From an uncultured Caryophanales bacterium (GTDB taxonomy: Bacteria; Bacillota_I; Bacilli_A; Acholeplasmatales; Anaeroplasmataceae): DNA of 6,596 nt. The stretch spans positions 1 to 6,596 of the forward strand of contig CAMOUK010000051.1 in the NCBI GenBank assembly GCA_946626535.1, in the 5' to 3' direction. Position numbers and translations under genes: made by a program. Under the pieces are notes generated by a model that ran no database searches, was not told the DNA's origin, and worked only from the letters and a program-made list of their open reading frames with translations. This document shows positions 1 to 6,438 of the stretch, one piece after another (positions within the stretch are counted from its first letter, which is position 1; each line of letters starts with the position of its first letter).

Positions 1-1541
1 TATTAGAACTTTCAATTGTAGCAAGTGTTATATTTGTAGGATGCTTATTAAGCTATTTAATATCATACGCATCTAAGCCAAGATTTATTACTAAGGGTAT
101 TTCGCAATATAAAGAATTTATATTTGAAAAAATAACTAAAAAGAATATATCAGCTTTTGTAGGTGAAAATTCTTCAAAATATATATCATCATTAACAAAT
201 GATATTCAAACAATTGAAAAAGGATACTTATTCAATATATTTGATATAGTTGCAAATATTATTGTATTTGTAGGTTCCTTAACAATGATGTTTATTTATA
301 GTCCGCTTTTAACACTTATTGCCTTAGGATTAACTACACTACCTATAATATGTACAATATTTATAGGAGGAAAGATGGCAAAAGCTGAAAAAATGGTATC
401 AGATCAAAATGAAAATTATACTGCAGCAATAAAGGATACCTTAAGTGGCTTTTCAGTTATAAAAGCATTTAAAGTAGAATTTGAAATGATTAAAAATTTT
501 AAAGATAATATTAAAAGATTAGCAAATTCTCAATCCAAAAAATATAAAATGCAAATATTAATGGAAATGTCAGGTACAGCAGCATCACTTTTAGTACAGC
601 TTGGAATATTTTTAATAGGTGCATACCTTGCTATAAATGGATATGGTGTTACAGCAGGTACAACAATTATATTTGTTCAGCTTTTAAATTATGTTTTAAA
701 TCCAATTCAAAATGTGCCTAAGGCTTTAGCTGAAAGAAAAGCGGCTAAGGGTTTAATTATAAAAATTGCAAATGAATTAGATCAAAATGTAAGAGAAGAA
801 AAGCCTTCTACATTAAATAAATTAAAAAATGGTATTAATATAAATAATTTATCATTTGGTTATAATGAGGATAAAGAAGTATTACATAATATAAATTGTA
901 AATTTGAATTAGGAAAAAAATATGCAATAGTAGGAACATCAGGTTCTGGTAAATCTACTTTATTAAATTTATTAATGGCATCAAATGATAATTATAAAGG
1001 AAACATTATTTATGATGATTCTGAAATAAAAGATATAAATAGTAATAGCTTATATGAAATAGAAAGTATTATTCAACAAAATGTATTTATTTTTAATGCA
1101 ACAATTAAAAATAACATTACAATGTTTCAAGATTTTTCTAAAGAAGATATTGATAAAGCAATAGATATGTCAGGCTTAAGAAGCCTAATTGATGAAAAAG
1201 GCTTAGATTATATGTGTGGAGAAAATGGAAGTGGACTTTCAGGAGGAGAAAAGCAAAGAATATCAATTGCTAGATGCTTACTTAGAAAAACACAAATACT
1301 TTTAGTGGATGAAGCAACAGCTGCATTAGATAAAGAAACAGCATATCAAGTATCTAATTCAATATTTAATTTAGATGGAGTTATGAGTATAGTTGTTACC
1401 CATTCATTAGAAGAAGGACTTCTAAAACAATATGATGAAATCATTACATTAAAAAATGGTTCTATTATAGAACATGGAACATTTAATGATTTAATTAATA
1501 ATAAAGGATATTTTTATTCATTATTTACTATTTCACAATAA
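1..1541 (+). CDS. ABC exporter half-transporter (membrane domain fused to ATPase), 5'-truncated by window edge
   Basis: The reading frame is open from base 3 with no start in the window, so 512 residues are visible; a full exporter of this type is usually about 570-600, so roughly 60-90 N-terminal residues are missing. The first ATG, at 285, lies inside a transmembrane segment and is not the start. Five hydrophobic segments are visible (about residues 4-24, 80-100, 102-124, 190-211 and 218-236), fitting a six-helix domain whose first helix is cut off. The ATPase is complete: A-loop Tyr287, Walker A GTSGSGKST 311-319, Q-loop Gln358 or Gln359, signature LSGGEKQR from 412, Walker B ILLVDE 432-437 and H-loop His467. 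All key residues are present, so it should be active. Such proteins dimerise and export peptides, lipids or drugs; the substrate cannot be read here. Tandem TAA stops and a terminator separate it from the protease-nuclease operon. Confidence 0.95.
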   Translation, partial: LELSIVASVIFVGCLLSYLISYASKPRFITKGISQYKEFIFEKITKKNISAFVGENSSKYISSLTNDIQTIEKGYLFNIFDIVANIIVFVGSLTMMFIYSPLLTLIALGLTTLPIICTIFIGGKMAKAEKMVSDQNENYTAAIKDTLSGFSVIKAFKVEFEMIKNFKDNIKRLANSQSKKYKMQILMEMSGTAASLLVQLGIFLIGAYLAINGYGVTAGTTIIFVQLLNYVLNPIQNVPKALAERKAAKGLIIKIANELDQNVREEKPSTLNKLKNGININNLSFGYNEDKEVLHNINCKFELGKKYAIVGTSGSGKSTLLNLLMASNDNYKGNIIYDDSEIKDINSNSLYEIESIIQQNVFIFNATIKNNITMFQDFSKEDIDKAIDMSGLRSLIDEKGLDYMCGENGSGLSGGEKQRISIARCLLRKTQILLVDEATAALDKETAYQVSNSIFNLDGVMSIVVTHSLEEGLLKQYDEIITLKNGSIIEHGTFNDLINNKGYFYSLFTISQ

Positions 1542-1604
1542 TAAGTAATCATGAATTAAAATTTTAATGTTTTATTTCTATAATTTAAGAATATGGTTAG
1601 AATA

Positions 1605-1623
1605 CGCACGCCTGCGCTCCGCC
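1605..1623. other. Isolated GC-rich island in intergenic DNA
   Basis: CGCACGCCTGCGCTCCGCC has 16 G/C out of 19 bases, in intergenic DNA that is otherwise very AT-rich. Its first 12 bases can form a small hairpin (CGCA-cgcc-TGCG). It sits between the ABC gene stop and the terminator, so it would be in the 3' UTR of that mRNA. No known element is recognised. It could be a dispersed repeat, part of a protein site or a transferred fragment. Confidence 0.4.
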
Positions 1624-1637
1624 AACTTGAAAATGAC

Positions 1638-1663
1638 AAGGTATCTTAATTGATACCTTTTTT
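1638..1663 (+). terminator. Intrinsic terminator of the ABC exporter gene
   Basis: A perfect 8-bp stem (AAGGTATC / GATACCTT) closes a 6-nt TTAATT loop, and a run of six T's (1658-1663) begins in the 3' arm. It lies about 100 bp after the ABC stop codon and just before the promoter of the next operon, so it insulates the two units. The A's of the 5' arm and T's of the 3' arm also allow weaker activity on the opposite strand. Confidence 0.8.
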
Positions 1664-1687
1664 ATCATCTTGTAATGTTAAAATACT

Positions 1688-1716
1688 TTGACTTTATTTC
1701 TATAGTGTGCTATTAT
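1688..1716 (+). promoter_or_regulatory. Sigma-A type promoter for the protease-nuclease operon
   Basis: The -35 box is TTGACT (1688-1693) and the -10 box is TATTAT (1711-1716), separated by exactly 17 bp; each differs from consensus at one position. TGC directly before the -10 (1708-1710) gives an extended -10. Predicted transcription start is about 1722-1725, giving a 5' leader near 290 nt before the protease gene. It starts 25 bp after the preceding terminator, which supports a new transcription unit here. Confidence 0.75.
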
Positions 1717-1728
1717 GCAATGTGGTAG

Positions 1729-1752
1729 ATTCCTCAAACGTTTAAGGGGAAT
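1729..1752 (+). promoter_or_regulatory. Hairpin at the 5' end of the operon transcript, with AAACGTTT in the loop
   Basis: ATTCCTC (1729-1735) pairs with GGGGAAT (1746-1752) through six Watson-Crick pairs and one G-T wobble, leaving a 10-nt loop that contains the palindrome AAACGTTT (1736-1743). It starts within about ten bases of the predicted transcription start. In RNA it could protect the 5' end; in DNA the AAACGTTT core resembles LacI-family operator centres, although the flanks fit cre poorly. Confidence 0.4.
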
Positions 1753-1765
1753 TTAAGGGGGTCAT

Positions 1766-1785
1766 TCATTTTTTATAAAAAATGA
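1766..1785. repeat. 20-bp perfect palindrome in the leader
   Basis: TCATTTTTTATAAAAAATGA equals its own reverse complement across all 20 bases. No T-run follows it, so it is not a normal terminator. It could be an operator for a dimeric regulator about 45-60 bp after the transcription start, or an RNA hairpin. Its low complexity lowers the weight of the match. Confidence 0.4.
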
Positions 1786-1841
1786 GCCATTATTTTACTT
1801 TGAATAGGATATTAAAAATTTTCATATTTTTTTAGATACAA

Positions 1842-1857
1842 ATGTAAACGTTTTCCA
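1842..1857. promoter_or_regulatory. cre-like site (candidate CcpA operator)
   Basis: ATGTAAACGTTTTCCA matches the Bacillus cre consensus WTGNAANCGNWNNCWW at all fixed positions except one (C at 1856 where W is expected). It lies about 120 bp downstream of the predicted start site, where CcpA would act as a transcription roadblock. This suggests carbon catabolite repression of the protease-nuclease operon. Other LacI-family regulators share the AAACGTTT core, so the identity of the regulator is inferred. Confidence 0.45.
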
Positions 1858-1903
1858 AAAACATTTTAAGGGGGTAGTAATTAAGCAGTATCAGGTTTTA
1901 ATT

Positions 1904-1922
1904 AAATCTATTTTTTAGATTT
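1904..1922 (+). promoter_or_regulatory. AT-rich stem-loop in the leader
   Basis: AAATCTA (1904-1910) and TAGATTT (1916-1922) form a perfect 7-bp stem with a TTTTT loop. The flanks carry TTTAATTAAA on both sides (about 1898-1906 and 1927-1936), so the pairing may extend to a larger weak hairpin. Stability is low because of the A/T content, and no function can be assigned. Confidence 0.3.
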
Positions 1923-1972
1923 TATATTTAATTAAAGTCCTTAATTAGAATTCCGACTTTTCAAAAATGAAA

Positions 1973-1983
1973 TCTAATATAAT
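1973..1983 (+). promoter_or_regulatory. Possible second, gene-proximal -10 element (TATAAT)
   Basis: A perfect TATAAT (1978-1983) lies within TCTAATATAAT, 29 bp before the protease ATG. No good -35 box is seen: GACTTT at 17-bp spacing or CCGACT at 19-bp spacing are poor. If used, it would give a leader of only about 23 nt that bypasses the upstream cre-like site. The same 11-mer occurs at 6369-6379 upstream of the next lipoprotein gene. Confidence 0.3.
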
Positions 1984-2012
1984 TTTTTCATGTAAGAAGG
2001 GGTATTATAAAA

Positions 2013-3482
2013 ATGAAAAAAAATATATTAGGATTGATGTTAGGATTTTTATCTGCATTAAGCTTGGTAGCCTGCAATAACAATTCTAACCTAAATTCAA
2101 ACTCAAACACTCCAGGAGATGGTGGAGATCCTCAAGGTCCAACTGATGAACAGCCAGTAGATAAATCTTTTGTTACACCAGAAATTATCGGAGAAGAAGA
2201 TCCATCTACTGTAGAAGCTAAAAAGGTTCATTTTAATGATAACATGAAGCTTAATGGTCCTTTTTCTCAAGATGCTTTTCCATCTGTTGGAACACCTAAA
2301 ATGTTAGTTATTCCTGTAAATTTAGATAATGATAAAAAAACAGATGAAATTTTAAATGATATTAAAGTAGCTTTTTCTGGAACAGAAGAACAAACAGGCT
2401 GGGAAAGTGTAGAAAGCTATTATTATAAATCATCCTATGAACAATTAAATATTGATTGCGTATTTACTGATTGGTATACACCATCAAAGGATGTAGCATA
2501 TTATGAATCATATACCGATGAGGATGGTTTAGATGGTTCAATGATGCTAGTAAAGGAAGCTTTAACCTTCTTTGATGACAATTACGATTACACTGAATTT
2601 GACAATGATGAAGACAGCTATATTGATAACGTATGGTTAATATATAATTATGAAGTAGATTATGAAAATGCTGACTTCTGGTGGGCATACCAGGATAAGA
2701 CTTATCTAGATGATGAGTGGGATGGCATAAAGTCAAGCAGATATGGCTTTGCAGGTACTGATTTTATGTATGAAGGAACAGAAACTGGTATAAAGGTTGA
2801 TGCGCATACATACATCCATGAAACAGGTCATATTATGGGACTTGAGGACTACTATGATTACGATAAAAAAGTTGGCCCTACAAATCGTGGACTTTTTAGT
2901 GCTGATATGATGGATTATAACATTGGTGATCATTCATCATTTAATAAGCTATCACTTGGTTGGGTTGACCCAACAGTAGTTACAGGTCAAGGTAAAATCG
3001 AATTAACCTTAAATCCATATACAACTACAGGTGAATTTTTAATGCTTGCAAATCATGAGCTAGAAAGTATTTGGGATGAATACTTTTTAATTGAATTCTA
3101 TACAAATGATGGCCTAAATAAAAAGGATCAGCCAATAGCTGGTGAAGCCTTAGGTATTAGAATTTTACATGTTGATGCTAGAATTTGTTATGATGCTGAA
3201 GGTAATGTTATTGAAAATGATGATGAAGCATATGCAGGTACAGGCTTTGTAAATGATAATACAGGTACTGATAATCCTCTAATTGAAATGTTAAGAGCAG
3301 ATTTTTCGTCAAATATGGAAGAAAGCTTAGATATTAATTCATTATATAGCAATCCTAGCCAAACATTTGGTAATGATGTATGGAAAACATTTAAGCTAAA
3401 TGATGGAAAAAATTTATTCTTTACATTAACTGTTAAGAAAATTGAAAATAATAAATGTGTTATTGAAATAAATATTAAATAG
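2013..3482 (+). CDS. Lipoprotein M6-type (immune inhibitor A-like) zinc metalloprotease
   Basis: A predicted extracellular protease of 489 residues anchored to the membrane by lipid. Residues 1-20 are a lipoprotein signal peptide (MKKN start, hydrophobic core, lipobox LVAC) with Cys21 as the lipidation site, followed by an Asn/Ser/Gly/Pro-rich spacer to about residue 50. The peptidase region contains an acidic DNDEDSYID segment (197-205) like the calcium-type loop seen in M6 proteins. The zinc site HETGHIMGLED spans 269-279: His269 and His273 as ligands, Glu270 catalytic, Asp279 the likely third ligand, as in HExxHxxGLxD of M6. MMDYN (299-303) fits the Met-turn and FNKLSLGW (310-317) the conserved segment after it. 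Residues 318-489 are probably beta-rich. The start is supported by AAGGGG 10 bp upstream and by the signal peptide. It is first in an operon with the nuclease. Family assignment is firm; the substrate is unknown. Confidence 0.93.
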   Translation: MKKNILGLMLGFLSALSLVACNNNSNLNSNSNTPGDGGDPQGPTDEQPVDKSFVTPEIIGEEDPSTVEAKKVHFNDNMKLNGPFSQDAFPSVGTPKMLVIPVNLDNDKKTDEILNDIKVAFSGTEEQTGWESVESYYYKSSYEQLNIDCVFTDWYTPSKDVAYYESYTDEDGLDGSMMLVKEALTFFDDNYDYTEFDNDEDSYIDNVWLIYNYEVDYENADFWWAYQDKTYLDDEWDGIKSSRYGFAGTDFMYEGTETGIKVDAHTYIHETGHIMGLEDYYDYDKKVGPTNRGLFSADMMDYNIGDHSSFNKLSLGWVDPTVVTGQGKIELTLNPYTTTGEFLMLANHELESIWDEYFLIEFYTNDGLNKKDQPIAGEALGIRILHVDARICYDAEGNVIENDDEAYAGTGFVNDNTGTDNPLIEMLRADFSSNMEESLDINSLYSNPSQTFGNDVWKTFKLNDGKNLFFTLTVKKIENNKCVIEINIK

Positions 3483-3497
3483 TGGAGATAGAAGAAA

Positions 3498-6350
3498 ATG
3501 AGAAAGTTTATTAAAAAATTATTAGTAATTGCTGCTCTTTCTATTTCTGCAGTTGCAATTACATCAACTAGCCCTAGCGTAGTAGCTAGAGGCCTAGATG
3601 CTAAATATGTAGCACCTACAACTTATTATTCAGATGCTGATACATCTAGTGGAGAAAAATTAATTAAATCTCTAACATCTATCATATCTAATGGGCATAA
3701 AGCTAAAGGATATGATGCTTTATGGACAGCATATCAAACAACAGATATTAAGCCTGGTACAACAGATATAGTTTGGGATATGTATTCAAATACGAACTAT
3801 AATGTTAAAAAGGACCATGGTGGAAATTATTCAAAGGAAGGAGATATGTTCAATAGAGAGCATACCGTTCCTCAATCTTGGTTTAGTAAAAATAATCCGA
3901 TGGTATGTGACGTTCACCATATTTACCCTACAGATGGTAAGGTAAATGGTATGAGAAGTAATTACCTACATGGAGAAGTTGATCAAACTAAGACTATAAA
4001 ATATAAATCAACAAATGGATGTATGCTAGGTACAAGCTCATCACCATATTATTCAGGTACAGTATTTGAGGTACCTGATGAATATAAGGGTGATTTTGCA
4101 AGAACATACTTCTATATGGCAACTCGTTATAGCTCACAGGTAGGTAACTGGAGTGGAGAAGCTAATAAGGTATTTAAGGGCACTTTCCCTTATTTAACAA
4201 CTTATTCAATTGATATGTACACTAAGTGGGATGCGATGGACCCAGTTAGCGAAAAGGAAATTGTTCGTAATGATGCAGCATATAAATTCCAAGGAAATCG
4301 TAATCCATTTATCGATCATCCAGAATATGCTTCAATAATTTGGCCATCACAATATAACCAAAATGTTTCAGTTGATGAAAATAAGGTTAATAATGTTATT
4401 GGCTTAATTAATTCATTACCAAAAACTATTACAATTGATGATAAAGAAGAAATTAATAGAGTAAATACTGCTTATAGTGTATTAAACTTTAAGGAAAAGC
4501 CTTTAGTAACTAATTATTCTACATTACAAAATGCATTAGCAGCATTAAAGAAATTAGAAGGACCAACAGAAATTGAAGGCGCTATTACTGTTGCTAAAGC
4601 ATTAGAAATTGCTAAAGCTTTAAGTGATAAGGAAGTAACAACTAATACTTATAAGGTTACAGGTGTTATTAGTGGAAATATTGAGGCATATAATTCTCAA
4701 TATGGTAATGCAACATTTGATATGAATGATGGTGCAGGCGAATCAATCATAGTTTGGAGAGCAAAGGATAATGGCGCTAATTTTACAGCAGACTCTTTTG
4801 CTGAAAAGATTGCGGTAGGAAAAACTGTTACTGTTGAAGGAAAAATTCAAAAATATGTTAATAAGGATAATTCAGTTCAATATGAAATAGTTAATGGTTC
4901 AGTAGAAGATACTGTAAGTCCTATAACTCCAGTTGACCCAGTAGATCCAGATCCAGTAAACCCTGATCCAGTTACTCCAGTAACACCAACAGGTGAAGCT
5001 ATTACAATTAAATTTGAAAGTGTCAAAACAAATTCTTATGAGTTAGATAAAACATTTACTGTTGATGGCAAATCATTTAAGTCAAATGTATTATTTGCAA
5101 CTGATGGTACTGTTGGAACAAATGGTGCCTTTGTAAGAGTTGGTTATAATTCTAAGAACGCAACTGCTATACCAGCAAAGTTTGGTATAAGTGGTGATGG
5201 TGGTTCATTAGAAATGGACTTTGATGTTGAAAAGGCTATTGGTATTAAATTTAATATTGGCGGTGAAATGACAAATGGTAAGGACATTTCAAAATGGAAT
5301 GTTTTTGCATCATATGATGGAGGAAAGACTTGGGCTAGTGCTGCAAATGGTACAACATTTACTGATTCAATATCTTTAAGCTTAAGCTCAGCTAAAACTG
5401 CTAGATTTGCTTTAGTTATTCAAGGAAAGAATCCTCGTTTAGATTTAAGAAGTATAACTATAAATGTCGCATCAGATAATCCTACACCAGTAAATCCAGA
5501 TCCAGTTGATCCAAAACCAACTGTAACTGCAATTAGTGTTTCAGAAGCCTTAAATATCGTTAAGAGCTTAAGCGCTAATGAAAAGACAAAGGATAAATAT
5601 ATCGTTACTGGTATTATTAGTGGAAATATTGAAGCTTATAATTCTCAATATGGTAATGCAACATTTGATATGAATGATGGTACAGGAGAAGCTATTACAG
5701 TATTTAGAGCTAAAGATGGCTCAAGTGATTTTACTGCTACATCTTTTGCAAGTAAGATTGCTGTAGGTAAAACTATTACAGTTGAAGGCTATCTTCAAAA
5801 ATATGATAATGGTAAAAAGACTACTTTAGAAATTTGTGAATGTAAGGTAGTAGATTTAGTACCAGTTGAGCTTCCTGTTGATATCGACTTAAGTGAAGTT
5901 AGAACAAATTCATATTTAAAGGTTACTTATCAAACACTAAAGGGTGAAATTCAAAATGCTAATGTTCAGGCAGTAGCTATTTCTCATATTGAAAAAGAAT
6001 ATAATACTAAGTCTGCAAAATATGGTGTAATTTATACTAAGAAAACTAATGTTTCAAAATTAATTAAATTATTATATAAGGAAGGTAGTGCAGAAGCACT
6101 AGCTACCTTAGTAAATGGTAAATATGTTTCATGTAGCGTTAAAGAAAATGAAAATGATGTTACAGTAGAAGCTGTTTTAGATTTAGATATGAATAGTGAT
6201 TATGTTGCTGTAGTTGTTTGTGAACAAAATGGCGAAATTATCTTCGCAAATCAAGCAACATTAAATATCAAGAATATGGTTAATTATTATTTAACTAATA
6301 ATTTAATTAAGGATGAAGAACAAATTAAAGTATTAGAATCATTTAAATAA
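3498..6350 (+). CDS. Secreted multidomain nuclease: endonuclease I domain plus two OB-fold-like repeats
   Basis: A 950-residue exported DNase/RNase of the endonuclease I family. Residues 1 to about 31 form a signal peptide (MRKFIKK, hydrophobic core, cleavage near SVVA). The nuclease domain (about 36-283) carries the His-Me finger motif NREHTVPQSW (119-128; His122 the likely general base, Glu121 a metal ligand), then DVHHIYPTDGKVNGMRSNY (138-156; Asn150 a likely metal ligand) and the family end motif QGNRNPFIDHP (265-275). A helical segment (292-354) resembles three-helix repeats of Firmicute surface proteins. OB-fold-like repeats occupy about 363-469 and 679-786. Between them lie a Pro-Val-Asp linker (472-499), a beta-sandwich module (500-658) with SYDGGKTW, and a second Pro-rich linker. 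The domain at about 793-950 is not recognised. No LPXTG or C-terminal membrane helix is visible, so it is probably released. The start has GGAG 10 bp upstream and lies 15 bp after the protease stop codon, so the two are cotranscribed. Confidence 0.93.
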   Translation: MRKFIKKLLVIAALSISAVAITSTSPSVVARGLDAKYVAPTTYYSDADTSSGEKLIKSLTSIISNGHKAKGYDALWTAYQTTDIKPGTTDIVWDMYSNTNYNVKKDHGGNYSKEGDMFNREHTVPQSWFSKNNPMVCDVHHIYPTDGKVNGMRSNYLHGEVDQTKTIKYKSTNGCMLGTSSSPYYSGTVFEVPDEYKGDFARTYFYMATRYSSQVGNWSGEANKVFKGTFPYLTTYSIDMYTKWDAMDPVSEKEIVRNDAAYKFQGNRNPFIDHPEYASIIWPSQYNQNVSVDENKVNNVIGLINSLPKTITIDDKEEINRVNTAYSVLNFKEKPLVTNYSTLQNALAALKKLEGPTEIEGAITVAKALEIAKALSDKEVTTNTYKVTGVISGNIEAYNSQYGNATFDMNDGAGESIIVWRAKDNGANFTADSFAEKIAVGKTVTVEGKIQKYVNKDNSVQYEIVNGSVEDTVSPITPVDPVDPDPVNPDPVTPVTPTGEAITIKFESVKTNSYELDKTFTVDGKSFKSNVLFATDGTVGTNGAFVRVGYNSKNATAIPAKFGISGDGGSLEMDFDVEKAIGIKFNIGGEMTNGKDISKWNVFASYDGGKTWASAANGTTFTDSISLSLSSAKTARFALVIQGKNPRLDLRSITINVASDNPTPVNPDPVDPKPTVTAISVSEALNIVKSLSANEKTKDKYIVTGIISGNIEAYNSQYGNATFDMNDGTGEAITVFRAKDGSSDFTATSFASKIAVGKTITVEGYLQKYDNGKKTTLEICECKVVDLVPVELPVDIDLSEVRTNSYLKVTYQTLKGEIQNANVQAVAISHIEKEYNTKSAKYGVIYTKKTNVSKLIKLLYKEGSAEALATLVNGKYVSCSVKENENDVTVEAVLDLDMNSDYVAVVVCEQNGEIIFANQATLNIKNMVNYYLTNNLIKDEEQIKVLESFK
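4668..4733 (+). repeat. 66-bp near-identical direct repeat, copy 1 (in first OB repeat)
   Basis: Encodes residues 391-412 of the nuclease. It matches copy 2 (5616-5681) at 64 of 66 bases, and both differences are synonymous (GAG/GAA and GCA/GCT). DNA on either side codes for homologous protein but differs at many synonymous positions, so the identity ends abruptly at the block edges. Confidence 0.9.
5616..5681 (+). repeat. 66-bp near-identical direct repeat, copy 2 (in second OB repeat)
   Basis: Encodes residues 707-728 of the nuclease, identical in protein to residues 391-412. The offset from copy 1 is 948 bp, exactly 316 codons, so recombination between the copies would delete one OB repeat and the beta-sandwich module without shifting the frame. 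Confidence 0.9.
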
Positions 6351-6356
6351 AAAAAG

Positions 6357-6394
6357 AAAAAGGTGTTGTCTAATATAATGGTCAACCCCTTTTT
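6357..6394 (+). terminator. Probable intrinsic terminator of the protease-nuclease operon
   Basis: AAAAAGGTGTTG (6357-6368) pairs with CAACCCCTTTTT (6383-6394) in a 12-position stem with one internal mismatch (T opposite C). The loop is 14 nt and five T's end the 3' arm. It begins 6 bp after the nuclease stop codon. The A-rich 5' side and T-rich 3' side suit termination on either strand. A TATAAT lies in the loop (6374-6379) but has no -35 box. The relatively large loop and mismatch keep confidence moderate. Confidence 0.6.
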
Positions 6395-6417
6395 CAAGGT
6401 TTTTTAAGGGTATAAAA

Positions 6418-6435
6418 ATGGAGGATAATCGTTAA
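6418..6435 (+). other. Five-codon mini-ORF overlapping the lipoprotein ribosome binding site
   Basis: ATG at 6418 opens a frame coding MEDNR that ends in TAA at 6433-6435, only 3 bp before the lipoprotein ATG. AAGGG precedes it by 10 bp, the same layout as the protease start. Its second codon region contains GGAGG (6420-6424), the best Shine-Dalgarno for the lipoprotein. It may be chance, or it may couple translation of the two frames. Confidence 0.2.
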
Positions 6436-6438
6436 GAA

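Larger units (their letters stand above)
1741..1874 (+). repeat. Three TTTAAGGGG-type motifs in the leader
   Basis: TTTAAGGGG occurs at 1741-1749, TTTAAGGGGG at 1752-1761 and TTTTAAGGGGG at 1864-1874. The AAGGGG core is the same as the protease ribosome binding site (1997-2002), but none of the three leader copies has a start codon at normal spacing. A related TTTTTTAAGGG occurs at 6400-6410 before the downstream lipoprotein. They could be ribosome decoy or standby sites, or sites for an RNA-binding protein. Confidence 0.45.
1723..2012 (+). promoter_or_regulatory. Long structured 5' leader of the protease-nuclease operon
   Basis: This non-coding stretch of about 290 nt between the predicted start site and the protease ATG is much longer than translation needs. 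In order it holds a 5' hairpin (1729-1752), two TTTAAGGGG-type motifs, a 20-bp palindrome (1766-1785), a cre-like site (1842-1857), a third TTTAAGGGG-type motif, an AT-rich stem-loop (1904-1922), a possible second -10 box (1978-1983) and the ribosome binding site (about 1996-2002). I do not recognise a known riboswitch or T-box, and no hairpin followed by a clear T-run attenuator is visible. Protein-binding operators or RNA-level control are both possible. A weak second promoter (TTGAAT 1800-1805, CATATT 1823-1828, 17-bp spacer) is also conceivable. Confidence 0.5.

Noticed and set aside
285..1541. ABC exporter gene starting at ATG 285
   Set aside because: The same frame is open back to base 3 and encodes the expected upstream transmembrane and coupling segments, and no ribosome site precedes 285. 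The gene is truncated by the window edge.
1555..1568. Palindrome ATTAAAATTTTAAT after the ABC stop as a terminator
   Set aside because: Pure A/T stem with no loop and no T-run. The hairpin at 1638-1663 is a much better terminator.
1782..1835. 17-codon leader ORF (MSHYFTLNRILKIFIFF)
   Set aside because: The nearest Shine-Dalgarno-like motif is about 20 bp upstream, the ATG lies in the arm of the 20-bp palindrome, and the peptide shows no attenuation-type codon run.
1723..2012. Known riboswitch or T-box in the leader
   Set aside because: I found no T-box sequence, no recognisable conserved riboswitch core and no alternative terminator with a T-run in the leader.
2464..2736. Minus-strand frame of 90 codons inside the protease gene
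   Set aside because: His/Leu-rich composition typical of antisense to acidic coding DNA, no ribosome site, no domain, and fully inside a well-supported gene.
2733..2933. Minus-strand frame of 66 codons inside the protease gene
   Set aside because: Antisense to the catalytic zinc-site region, with no start signal or recognisable protein feature.
4914..4993. CRISPR-like or satellite short repeats
   Set aside because: The GATCCA/CCAGTA recurrences encode the Pro-Val-Asp linker of the nuclease and have no regular spacer structure.
6374..6379. TATAAT as a promoter -10 for the downstream lipoprotein
   Set aside because: It lies in the loop of the probable terminator, and the -35 region at 17-bp spacing is AAAAAG. 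Kept only as part of the shared 11-mer observation.
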